NCBI GenBank assembly: GCA_029204225.1
Contig: CM055097.1
Span: forward strand, 29,315,192 to 29,379,191
Source of the DNA: Diphasiastrum complanatum
Taxonomy: Eukaryota; Streptophyta; Lycopodiopsida; Lycopodiales; Lycopodiaceae
DNA: 64,000 bases
Direction: 5' to 3'
Positions 47,428 through 56,913 of the stretch are shown here, piece by piece; position 1 is the stretch's first letter; every line of letters begins with the position of its first letter. Position numbers and translations under genes: made by a program. The notes beneath the pieces are model-generated. The model had not been told where the DNA came from. It ran no database searches and worked only from the letters and a program-made list of their open reading frames with translations.

Positions 47428-47648
47428 ACGTGGCGAGATCTCAACGTTCGTGATATAATCCAACGGTGGAGGGTTCTTAGATCCGCCGATTGGGCGTGGC
47501 ATGGGAGGCCTACTACAGAGCTCAACGGCAGGCACGCATTAAATTTTTTTTTTGTACAGCTGGATTTTTGCCACGTGGCATGCTGGCACTTGCTTCTGCT
47601 CAGCAGACGTGGCAAAATCTGGAACATTGATGACAAGATCCAACGGTG
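47428..47648 (-). promoter_or_regulatory. Two bipartite upstream elements of the OB-fold gene
   Basis: On the minus strand 47648-47607 reads CACCGTTGGAT, 17 bp, AGATTTTGCCACGT. The stretch 47469-47428 reads CACCGTTGGAT, 16 bp, AGATCTCGCCACGT. They lie about 750 and 575 bp before the ATG and point the same way as the gene. Compact variants without the spacer, GGATTTTCGCCACGTG (47368) and GGATTTTTGCCACGTGG (47562), lie beside them on the other strand. The same arrangement occurs upstream of the dynein light chain gene. Confidence 0.5.
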
Positions 47649-47904
47649 CTAAGCTCAACAATGAGGGTGGGACCTTTTAGTGCACATCCTTATCTATTGA
47701 TATAATGTAACCTTTTAATTATGCTCCATGGATGAGGGTGGGGGCCGTCATGTCGTGGCGGCATGTCGGGCGTTTGAGCCTGACGCTCCATCAGCCACAT
47801 GTTTTTCTTTCAGATCTCGGAAAGCCATGAGCAACATGGCGCTTACGTAGTTTGGGATGTTATCCCATAAGCAATGCATGAAATTCTTTTTTGGCCTAAT
47901 AAAA

Positions 47905-48880
47905 CGAAAAACAATACCCCTTCTTGTGTGTGCTAGTAGGTGTGTGCGGAAAAGTGCCCTGGAGCGCATGAGATTCTGGGTGTTACCAACAATTGGATAT
48001 GCAATTAATTTTTCTGGGGTACCAAATGGATTGGGTAGGCTTTGGGCCAGCGCTACCATGTCACGCCCTGCAATTGGGCCAATCTAGATCTCCTCACGTG
48101 TGTGAGCATGCGCCCACAACATGACCCTCAACACCAACATTGAATATGCTCATCCTAAGATGGGGCACACTTGTGTGATAGGTGCTTTGTGGAGAGATTC
48201 ACACTTGTCGACATGGGCCATGCTTTGCTAATAAAGGAATCATAAATATGTTTCCAAAAAGTAAAGTCCACTAATACAAAGAAGAATAAATGTACATGGA
48301 GACCAGCCTTGTAGTTTGACTGTTGAGGTTGCCATGTCAAAATGACGTTTTTAAATTTTATGTGCTTGTCTGCTATGACGGCCAAATTTTTAGGAAGCCT
48401 GTATTTTACGGCCAAAATGGCTGTTGACGGTCAATACGGCTGTCAAACTACAAGGCTGATGGAGACCACATTGGGACCAACAACACCCCTTTTTGTGTGC
48501 TAGTTGTGTGCAAAAATCAATTGCCCAAGAAATTTGTTGAGCACATGAAAGTGTACCAACAACTGGGTATGCATTAAATTTTTCTCGGGCACCAAATGGC
48601 TCGGGTAGGCTCTGGGCCAGCATTGCCATGTTGCACCCTAGAATTGGGCCAACCCAAATCTGCCAAGGTGTGCAAGCATGCCTCTTAAGACCCGTTGGGT
48701 GTGGCCCTACATGACCCTCAACACCAATATTGAATATGCTCACCCTAAGATGGGGGGCTCATAACAAAATCATGGCAAACTTTTGTCAGAGGTGCTTTGT
48801 GGAGAGATTCGCACAAAAAGTGAAGTCCACTAATACAAAGAAGAATAAGAAGTGTATATGGAGACCACATTGGAACCACA
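47905..48880 (+). repeat. Direct duplication, unit about 400 bp
   Basis: Copy 1 (about 47905-48303) and copy 2 (about 48480-48860) share CCCTTNTTGTGTG, GTACCAAC, GGGTAGGCTNTGGGCCAG, ACATGACCCTCAACACCAA, GAATATGCTCA and GGTGCTTTGTGGAGAGATTC. They also share the AAGTCCACTAATACAAAGAA and ATGGAGACCACATTGG ends. Differences include an extra segment in copy 1 near 48206-48255 and the MITE between them. I see no gene in either copy. Confidence 0.8.
48304..48458. mobile_element. 155-bp hAT-type MITE
   Basis: The terminal inverted repeats are perfect over 17 bp, CAGCCTTGTAGTTTGAC and its complement. An 8-bp duplication, ATGGAGAC, flanks them (48296-48303 and 48459-48466). An 8-bp duplication with CAG...CTG ends is the signature of hAT transposons. 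The element has no coding capacity. The empty site (GTATATGGAGACCACATTGG) is kept in the duplicated copy near 48852, which confirms the borders. Confidence 0.9.
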
Positions 48881-49199
48881 ATCCATGGGTTGTGCCAAGG
48901 TGGTGCTATAAAAAATAGAAGAATAAATAGAAAGTGGGTAATGTACTGAATTTGCCATACTCCAAGTAGCAAAATTGTAGGCCCACATGGCCACATTTGA
49001 ACCAAAACCCAATTGAGCATCATCCATGTGTTGTGCCAAGTTCACACTTTGAAAATTTGTTGGTAATTTGCTAGCTTTTGTTTTCAAGCAAACAAATATA
49101 CGGTATCGATTCAAATTTGTTCGATTGGAATTTTTTTGCCAAATAGAAATGACTGGCCAAAGGGACTAATTGCTATCGAAAAATGGTCACATGCTTATG
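48881..49199. other. No recognisable gene
   Basis: About 320 bp between the duplication and the LTR of copia element A; nothing notable. Confidence 0.4.
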
Positions 49200-49893
49200 T
49201 GTTGGGATTCGACAGGTGGATCAACCTTCGATGCTTGTTGCAACAAAAGCAACAGCTGCATCGAAATGCCCGACATCGACTTTTCCTGACAAATGATTTT
49301 GAGCCCGGCCTCGACATCCACATCATCGACTTCCTCGACATCGAAGTCTCCGACTTCGACGTCTGATCAAAGGGAAGCTACAAAGTCCTCGACTTCCATG
49401 ACATCGACTTCCTTGACATCGAAGTCTCCGACGTCTGCTCAACGGAAGCTACAAAGTCCTCGACTTCCACGTCATCGACTTCCTCGACATCGAAGTCTCC
49501 GACGTCTGCTCAAGGCAAGCTACGAAGTCCTCGATTTCCATGTCATCGACTTCATCAACAGAAGTTTTTCAAAAGTCAATATCATCAATTTGGTGGCTCA
49601 CCAGTACATTTGTTAGAGCCGGACAGAACTCCAACTGAATCAGATATTGTCCGAGTGCGACTGCCAACAACATGTAGTGCCTTATAATCAAGGCAATTTG
49701 TGCATGCCTAGGGAATCGACTTAGTCGATCCAGCAACTTTGAAGCTATGATCAATCAGGTAGGACAGACTTTGAGACTTCGAAGTCGATTTGATTACTAA
49801 ATCGATAGACTTAGTTTCATGCACTAAGGATTCCCTACTATTGCTTTTGTTGCAACAGACATTCAAGGGTGATCCACCTGTTGAATCCCAACA
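49200..49893 (+). mobile_element. 5' LTR of copia element A
   Basis: The 694-bp LTR starts TGTTGGGATTCGACAGGTGG and ends in its near-complement CCACCTGTTGAATCCCAACA, so the inverted ends extend over about 28 bp, unusually long. A PBS follows at once. A tandem array occupies the middle. There is no 3' counterpart in the window because element A is cut in RT at about 63040. Confidence 0.85.
49337..49560 (+). repeat. Tandem repeat of 71-78 bp inside LTR A
   Basis: Three units start at GACATCGAAGTCTCCGAC (49337, 49415, 49486). They share CGTCTGCTCAA, GGAAGCTACAAAGTCCTCGA and CTTCCACGTCATCGACTT. They sit in the likely U3, where such arrays can act as enhancer-like copies. The motif GACTTCGA/TCGAAGTC recurs elsewhere in the LTR. 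Confidence 0.85.
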
Positions 49894-49905
49894 TGGTATC
49901 AGAGC
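49894..49905 (+). other. Primer-binding site of copia element A
   Basis: TGGTATCAGAGC follows the LTR end with no spacer. Confidence 0.9.
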
Positions 49906-50016
49906 TCCTTCTCTGATTCCTAAAGGCAGATCCAGAGCATATAGTGTAGGCATTTGCTACTACTATTTTCAGTCATATTAATCTATTATCTGCATATACT
50001 CATCTTGAAGTTCCAA

Positions 50017-50657
50017 ATGCATTCACAATCACAGTATGCTCTAATGGTAGAGAAACTGGATGGTTCGAATTACCATTTATGGAACTTCAAAATGAGAGCA
50101 GTACTGATGGCCAAAGAACTGTGGGAAATAGTTGCTGGAATTGAACTACTTCCCAGTGTCGATGAGCAAGCCATTTCCAAATGGAAGCTCAGAGATGGCA
50201 AGACTTTTGCCTTGATCACCCTTAACATCTCCAACACACAAGTTGGTCATATCAGAAAAACCCAATCATCGAAAGAAGCTTTGGATATATTGAGTACATT
50301 ATATGAAGTGAGAGATGTTACTTCAAAGCTGCATCTAAGGAGAAAATTCTTCTCTCTCAGAATGTCAGATGGTGATTCTGTTCAGAATCACATAAATGAT
50401 TTTAAGACTCTAATGGATCAGATGGTAGCAATAGGTTCAGCAACTGAAGATTCTGATGTTGTAATGGCCTTATTGTCAAGCTTACCATCTTCTATGAAAA
50501 CTGGGTATGATGGTTTCTACACACTCAGACATCACATTATCCAGAGTCATAACTATGCTGCTACAAGAGGAAACAAGAAGAGGTGGAGCATCTGTAGAAC
50601 AACTGATCAGACAAATCTGATTCTACCAACAAAGCGCGCAGTTTACTGGACAAAGGA
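50017..50657 (+). pseudogene. Copia element A gag, first part
   Basis: Gag starts MHSQSQYALMVEKLDGSNYH and continues LWNFKMRAVLMAKELWEIVA, then LHLRRKFFSLRMSDGDSVQN and ALLSSLPSS. A frameshift near 50490 moves it to VITMLLQEETRR, and a stop follows IRQI. It is interrupted after GGACAAAGGA by the LTR of element B and resumes at 60981 in the same frame (RKQHKKKDV). It is related to element F gag (5892). Confidence 0.85.
50653..50657 (+). repeat. Target-site duplication of element B, left
   Basis: AAGGA lies directly before the TGAG start of LTR B. The same five bases lie at 60981-60985, where the gag of element A resumes in frame. Confidence 0.7.
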
Positions 50658-51499
50658 TGAGAAAGAAACGAACACGAACTCGAAACATTTATATTCATGA
50701 ACAACTCGAAAGATTCGCGAAACAGTGTCTTGTGAAAGCTCATGGATTTCTTGTTGAAGCTCGAAAGATTCGTGAACAAAATCTTGTCGCAAAATTTTTT
50801 GTTTCTTGTTCAAACCTCAGATGTCGCGAAATTGTCGCGAACAATTCGCGAAATCTTCTAGACTGTTCTTCAAGCTCACCTGTCGTGAAACTATCTCGAA
50901 CAGTTTGCGTAATATTCTAGATTTCTTCTTCAAAGCTCCAGAATTGTCATCTGTCACGAACAATTTGCGAAAGACGAAAATGTCGTGAAGAGACAAGTGT
51001 CGCGAACAATTCGCGAAACACGAAGCTGAGATGAAGAGACAGACTGTCACAAAATATTCGCGAACAGAATTTATTCGAGCCTCGAAACAGAGCGTCTATT
51101 TGAATATCAACCGTCATAAACAGTTAGATTTCTACTGTTATAGTATTAAAAGGCCAAAAGACCTGTCCTGTAGCATAATAAATACATATGCACTAATCGT
51201 TGAAACTCAATCAATCAGAGACACAATAGCGAGATAAGACAACAAGAGATGTATATTGATTAATCAGATTCAGAGTTATAAAAATTCGTTTTTGATCAAT
51301 AGTTTCTTATTGTCTAAATTGTCTTAAGTTGTCTCATACTTCCGCTTATAATTTCCGCACGCATATTCAATCAGAACAAATATTGTTCTATTAGTACATA
51401 GATAAGATAAAATCGCGATTGAAGACACTGATATTAGTTTGATTTTATTCGAACTTGTATCGTGTTCTCTGTGGAAGAATAATTACTATTTTTCCTACA
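50658..51499 (+). mobile_element. 5' LTR of copia element B
   Basis: The 842-bp LTR starts TGAGAAAGAAACG and ends TTTTTCCTACA, one base before a PBS. The first 400 bp carry several copies of TCGCGAACAATTCGCGAAA-like palindromes. It belongs to the LTR family of elements C and I. No matching LTR exists at the 3' end of element B. Confidence 0.85.
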
Positions 51500-51500
51500 G

Positions 51501-51512
51501 TGGTATCAGAGC
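51501..51512 (+). other. Primer-binding site of copia element B
   Basis: TGGTATCAGAGC, one base after the LTR. Confidence 0.9.
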
Positions 51513-51613
51513 ATACGAAATTAAAGTTGATACAGTGGTATCTACATATCCCTCTTAGCATTCTTCATATATCCATCAGTAAGCCACTATCTGAGGTTAT
51601 TCAGAATTAGAAG

Positions 51614-52226
51614 ATGTCGTTGATCACCAATATTCAAGCTAAGATAACTACAATCTTGGACCCAGAAGGTTCAAACTACTTGATTTGGAAATTAAAGATT
51701 TCACTCTTGTTGAAGGGCGAAGGTCTATGGAAATGGATAGAACCAATTGAGGAGAAGCTCCTGGCAAAGAACTTCGAGAATGGAGTTTAAAAAATGACAA
51801 AGCTATAGCAATTATTGCGTCTTCAGTGCATGACAATATAATGCTAGATCTTACATCAATTTCAAACGCAAAGGATTTATGGGAAGAATTGCAAACCAAG
51901 AATGAGTCTCGATCTCGTAATCAGATCATGTTTTTGGAAGACCAATTAGCTTACCTACAATGGGACGACAAAGACCTGAACACATTCATGCGAAAGATTA
52001 AAAGTCTATTTATTTCCTTGCATAATTCTGGTGCAGAAAATACAATTTCTAAGGAAAAACAGCTTAGTTATTTTCTTCGAGCCCTACCCAGGTCATTCCA
52101 CACAACTCGAACCTTATTGGCAAAAGACGCGACAATGACACTTCAAAAGGCAATAGACGGAGTGAAGGAGGAAGTAGAAACTCGTGAGCGCTATGACGAC
52201 AATGGTGATTCAAAAAATGCTCTATT
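51614..52226 (+). pseudogene. Copia element B gag, first part
   Basis: The frame opens MSLITNIQAKITTILDPEGS, then NYLIWKLKISLLLKGEGLWK. A frameshift near 51775 leads to REWSLKNDKAIAIIASSV, then RNQIMFLEDQLAYLQWDDKD, LHNSGAENTISKEKQLSYFL and KNALF. It is cut by element C at 52226 and continues at 57492 (TQKNKSSKKSKF), in frame once the 5-bp duplication is discounted. Confidence 0.88.
52222..52226 (+). repeat. Target-site duplication of element C, left
   Basis: CTATT, repeated at 57487-57491 directly after the other end of element C. Confidence 0.9.
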
Positions 52227-53201
52227 TGATGAGGATAGCGAGTCGCAGTCAAGAAAGCGAGGCAGTCGCGATAGCGAAACAACAATGAAGTTCAGATGCG
52301 ATCGTTGGACACTGCCAGCTGAATCACTCCTACAGTCCTCCAGAATGTAGTCAGACACTGTTGATCTACGTTTATAAATTAATGTAGCATTCAACAAATT
52401 CAACCAATGTGCGGAATTAAATGAATGAGAGAATCAAACACACGAATAACAGCAGATACATTTGCATTCAAGATCATACATCATAAAGGAAGACATGTGC
52501 ACAATGGCTACAAGATCATCTATTGATTTTTCTTTGATTCTTTAGGCACTGCATGCAGATCCACACAGTGCATTGGCGTGAGAGAAATACCGTCCTCTCA
52601 CGAGTGGATGTCTCGCTTACTAGCGAACTCGCAGATCCAGTGGATCCTGTTTATAGAGAATTGTCTCGCACGCATGCAGACCTCTGTTCTGTATTTTTGT
52701 CTTGATTGCTTACTAGCATCAGACTACTTCATCACACACTCTATATATGCCTGTCTATCAAGTATCATCCAGTAAGTATATAGTCGCTCTGTGTAATCTG
52801 TTAGATTAGAGTAATTAGATCTACAACTAATCAGAGAATTACAAGAGTGGCGGATTAGCCACGACCTAGAGTGTATCTGTTGACGTCATGCCATCAGATC
52901 AGATATCTGTACTTCTGGGTACTTGTATGACCTTGTTGGTCCTTCATGGAGCATGAGGGCAGAAAAGGTTTCGCGATGTTTTTCGTGTCACATCGTTGGT
53001 TTTGTTTCCGTTGTCTGACTTTCTTGTGTTGGACCGCGAAAGATTTTCGTTCACGAATCTTTCGTGTTCGTGTCTCCTCGTCAAGTGTTCGCGAAACTTT
53101 CGTGCTTCGTGTCTCTTGACTTTCATGTTCGCGAACATTTTCGTTAGGCAGAGGGATGAAAGCTAGCAAAGCTTTGTAAATAGAAACGTTTTGTCTCCTC
53201 A
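52227..53201 (-). mobile_element. 3' LTR of copia element C
   Basis: On the minus strand the LTR starts TGAGGAGACAAAACG after a polypurine tract and ends CTATCCTCATCA (975 bp). It is the full-length copy; the 5' LTR lacks 52411-52822. Several TTCGCGAA-like palindromes occur in 52970-53150. It is flanked on the left by the CTATT duplication. Confidence 0.92.
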
Positions 53202-53212
53202 GCTCTCTCTCA
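53202..53212 (-). other. Polypurine tract of element C
   Basis: The minus strand reads TGAGAGAGAGC directly before the TGAGG start of the 3' LTR. Confidence 0.8.
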
Positions 53213-54130
53213 AAGCATGATAGCTTTATGCTCCTCTATCTCTCAAAAGGTCCTTTGTCGAGGGCTTTGGTGAAGATGTCAGCAACCATGTCTTTTGTTC
53301 CGATGAAGATGGTCTGCAGCATCTTCTTCTCAATTAGAACCCTGATCAAGTGATACTTGATCGCGATGTGTTTTGTTCTGGAATGGAACACATGATCTTT
53401 TGTCAGATGTATTGCAGAGGTGTTATCCATCTGCAAGACCAGAGGCTCGTTTCTTGTTTCGTCCAATTCGTCCAAGAACTGCCTTAGCCAGATTATTTCG
53501 TTGGCCATCTTTGCTGTTGCAACATATTTCGCTTCGCAGGATGACTGGGTCACAATGGTCTGCTTCTAGCTGACCCAGAGAATTGCTGCTCCTGATGCGA
53601 CGGTACATCCTCCTGAGATGCTCTTACAATCGTCCTTGAGAGATGCCCAGCTAGCATCGCTGTAGGAAAGCATCTTGAAACCTACATCACGATAATAACA
53701 CAAGCCATAATCCCTTGTTAATTGAAGATATTGCAAGATTCGTTTTGCAATCTTCCAATGTGTTGGGCCTGGATTCGTGCAGAATTGGCTCATCCTGAAC
53801 CCCGCATAGGCAATGTCAGGTCGTGTGTTGTCCGCAAGGTACATCAGTGATCCTATCAGCTTCTTGTAAGGTGTGAGCTGCATTTGTTTTCTCTCTTTCT
53901 CAGTCTTCAGACAGTCATCGTTTGTCAGCACCATCCCTGCGAGCATTGGAGTGTTCGCTCCTTTGCAGTTCAGCATCCTAAAATTCTCTAGGATCTTCTG
54001 TGTGTATCTGGACTGGTGAAGGTATAGCTTAACTCCCTCATAGTCCCTTTCAATTTGTAAGCCTAGGCAGCACCTGCCATCTCTTCGTTCATGGCTCGGA
54101 TCCATCTGTCCTTCTCTGGACATTAAATCG
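53213..54130 (-). pseudogene. Copia element C RT tail and RNase H
   Basis: The minus strand reads LGLQIERDYEGVKLYLHQSR (late RT), GSLMYLADNTRPDIAYAGFR and SDASWASLKDDCKSISGGCT, then QSSCEAKYVATAKMANEIIW, MDNTSAIHLTKD and DIFTKALDKGPFER. There is a frameshift near 53560. The fingers and palm of RT, including YVDD, are missing: the frame passes from an integrase-RT linker near 54105 (MDPSHERRDG) straight to GLQIERD. The element therefore had no working polymerase of its own after that deletion. Confidence 0.88.
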
Positions 54131-55255
54131 CTTCCTCGAAAGTCTGTGGTTCCCCACTGAATCTGCAGAACTCTTCTGATGTGGAAGCTGAGCTGTCTGG
54201 CACATATCTTGCTGGCGCTCTTCGTGGTCTTGTCGACCTTCAAGGAAATCCTCCTGGGACAACAACGCCTTTGTCTTTGTCTGTTTTGCTAGGTTCAAAA
54301 CGATCCTGGTTTACAAGGACTGTAGCAGTAGGCTGCCTCTCGAATCTTTCATCTTTAGATTCGTCACTCGAATGGGAAACGACTTGAAAATCTTCGTTTT
54401 CGTGTTCATCCTCTGCTCCCTCTGTCATTGGCGGTAGGTCATAGTACTGTCTCTCCAAAACTTCGTAGATGATAGGATCGTCATTGGCCATTGTCCTGCT
54501 CTCATCAAATCTGACATCTCTCACTGTTTTCACAATGTTCGTGTCTGGCATGTAGACTCTGTAGTATGACAAGTTGTTGTCATAACCTACCAGAAATCTC
54601 TACTCGGCTTTCTTATCAAGCTTCTTTTGAAGCTTATCAGGAATATGTGCGTAAGTTGTATAGCCAAAGATTCTGACGTGAGAGAGGTTGGGCTTTCTAC
54701 CCCACCATAATTCATGTGGTGTCGTGTGAGGGACACCAGACTTCCATGTCCTATTCTGGATGTATGTAGCTGTAGCTACTGCTTCAGCACACAATACCCT
54801 TGGAGCCTTCGAGTAGGCCATCATGCATCTAGCTGCTTCCATCAGAGTCTGTTCTTTCGTTCAACAACACCATTATGCTACGGTGTGTAGGCTGCAATTC
54901 TTCTGTGAATGATGCCACGATCATTGCAAAAGTTAGTGAAGCGATTCGAGATGAATTCGCCACCTCGATCTGTCCTGATTTGCTTCACTTTGCTGCCTGT
55001 ACATCTCTCAGTCCAAGTCACATATTCTGTGAATTTATCAAGTGCTTCAGATTTATTCTGAATAAAATACACTCTAGCAAATTTGCTATAGTCATCAATG
55101 AAGGTTATATAATATCTAGAACTCCTACTGAGATCACATTGAAAGGCCTATAGATGTTAGAATGCACCAACTCCAGAATCTTGGTCATTTCTGTAGGACT
55201 ACTTGATGAATGGAGTGCGTGACATCTTCCCTTTCAAACATGCATCACAGGTGGT
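54131..55255 (-). pseudogene. Copia element C integrase and linker
   Basis: The integrase core reads QNKSEALDKFTEYVTWTERC, then IRTDRGGEFISNRF (second Asp intact), VVERKN (Glu intact) and MEAARCMMAYSKAPRVLCAE. The C-terminal part is WWGRKPNLSHVRIFGYTTYA, then YRVYMPDTNIVKTVRDVRFD. Stops near 54599, 54845 and 54896 and frameshifts break it. The acidic linker (EGAEDEHENEDFQVV) leads to the RT tail. Confidence 0.85.
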
Positions 55256-55875
55256 CTAATTGGTTGCATTCGAGATGCTGACCCCTGTCATTGCTCCATG
55301 ATGGCTTGTTTGATAAAGTGCCATTGAGTTCATGTGGCATAGTTTTCTATGCCACAGAGTGTCTGGCAAGTCATCATGAGTCTGATGCACCTGATCTACA
55401 GGTAGGCGCACCTTCAGATGATATAGATTTCCTTTCCTTCTGCCTTGAGCGATCAGAGTACTGGTACTGGCGTCAATCACATTGCATGCTTCATCAAAAA
55501 ACGTCACACGCATTCCTGCATCTACTATTCTTGTTATAGAAAGCAAGTCTTGCTGCAAAGTAGGCACAAACAGAACGTCTACGAGTCGTCTGTCTCTGCC
55601 GTTGGTGTTGAGCCATAGTGAACCAATACCATTCACTTGATATTTGGATCCATCTCCAAGAACTATGAATCTTGAAGGATTCGCACTTCTGAAATCAGAC
55701 ATTATTTGTCTTGATGTCACAAAGTGCGAGGTGGCTCCTGAATCTAGGATCACCTCATGTGTGTCAGATGTTGATGATGCACACACGTCTTCACAGATGT
55801 AGACGGTCAAACAGTTATTTTTCGATCTTTCTTCGCCCATCTTTGAGCTCTCAGGCTCCTCGACATAGGATGAAC
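55256..55875 (-). pseudogene. Copia element C protease and GAG-pre-integrase
   Basis: The minus-strand frame from about 55878 reads SSYVEEPESSKMGEERSKNN, then EVILDSGATSHFVTSRQIMS (aspartic protease Asp-Ser-Gly), VLFVPTLQQDLLSITRIVDA and LWHRKLCHMNSMALYQ, with the His residues of the integrase zinc region. The first ten codons of the ORF (MSISDVLTFQ) are antisense to the inverted gag and are not part of the protein, which locates an inversion breakpoint near 55870-55880. Confidence 0.88.
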
Positions 55876-56747
55876 TAGCCTGGAAAGTTAAGACATCACT
55901 AATACTCAAGGGCGAAGGTTTATTCCCCTAGGTGGATGGCACAGAAGAGATGCCTACGACATCAAGCAAGGAGCTACATGAATGGAAGGAGAAAAATGAC
56001 AAGGAAGTAGCCTTGCTATCTTCATCCATCGAAGATAGTCTCACACTTGACCTGGCTACACTCTCCAAAGTTAAGGAGATGTGGGATGCATTGCTCACCA
56101 AATTTCAGACGAAATCAAGAAGTCAAATCATGATGCTGGAAGATCAACTGACAAATCTACAGTGGGATGGAAAAGACCTCACTTCTTTCGTAAGAAAGAT
56201 GGAAGATCTGTTTCTGTCACTACACAACTCTGGGGCAGAGAACGCAGTGTCAGCTAAGAAGCAGCTCACCTACCTGTTGAGAGCCTTACCCGGATTATTC
56301 TAGACAACGAGGACCCTGCTCACGAAAGATCTTACAATGAACCTCGAAAAGGCGATTGTCGAGATTCGAGAGGAAGTCGAGGCCAAAGAACACCTTGATC
56401 ACAAGGATGGTTTTGACCAGGCCCTCTACGACAACAAAGATAAATCCAAGAAACAATTTAAGCCTAAGAGGGAGTCAAATCAGAGACATGATCGTGATCA
56501 ACAAGCAAAGGGGACTAGCAAAGGCAACTCGAAGAGCAAAGGGAGGTCGAAGCATCAAGGTGCAGACAAGAAGACTTGCGTGAGATGCAGAAGAGACAGG
56601 CATACAATTGATACATGCTGGCTCAATCCAAAGATTAAGTGTATTCACTATCATAAGAAGGGTCATGCAGCCGTGGATTGCCGCCTAAACCCGAGAAACA
56701 AATATTCGCAGAACAGACAAGAGATCAGCAAGAAAGTTAGATCTTGA
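55872..56747 (+). pseudogene. Copia element C gag body, inverted relative to its element
   Basis: On the plus strand, against the orientation of element C, the frame reads LAWKVKTSLILKGEGLFP, a stop, then LHEWKEKNDKEVALLSSSIE and SQIMMLEDQLTNLQWDGKD. LHNSGAENAVSAKKQLTYLL, a Lys-rich stretch and the zinc knuckle CVRCRRDRHTIDTC follow, with a second knuckle that has lost a Cys (CIHYHKKGHAAVDC). It is colinear with element B gag (51660-57720). The missing gag N-terminus lies just right of it on the minus strand, so about 870 bp were flipped inside the element. Confidence 0.88.
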
Positions 56748-56798
56748 AGAATCAAGAATTGTGTAGATCTTGCTCTGCATGCTGCTGATTGAAACCAT
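56739..56798 (-). pseudogene. Copia element C gag N-terminus
   Basis: The minus strand reads MVSISSMQSKIYTILDSSRS, equivalent to MSLITNIQAKITTILDPEGS of element B gag, starting about 100 bp after the PBS. It then runs into the antisense of the gag C-terminus, marking the second inversion breakpoint near AGATCT (56739-56744). Confidence 0.8.
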
Positions 56799-56900
56799 TG
56801 CTTCTAGAGTCTGTTCTCTTGTTGATGGTTGTTTTCTAAATGCTTGGCCTCCTGGATCTGATAGCTTATTGGCTATGTCAGATTATGACAAGATAGGTAG

Positions 56901-56912
56901 GCTCTGATACCA
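56901..56912 (-). other. Primer-binding site of element C
   Basis: The minus strand reads TGGTATCAGAGC, one base after the 5' LTR. Confidence 0.9.
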
Positions 56913-56913
56913 C

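Noticed and set aside
49136-49616. Ser/Thr-rich repeat protein (SSTSMTSTSLTSKSP type)
   Set aside because: It is a translation of the 71-78 bp tandem array inside LTR A, not an independent gene.
52894-53169. Arg/Glu-rich minus-strand frames in 52.9-53.2 kb
   Set aside because: They lie within the LTR of element C and reflect its CGAA repeats.
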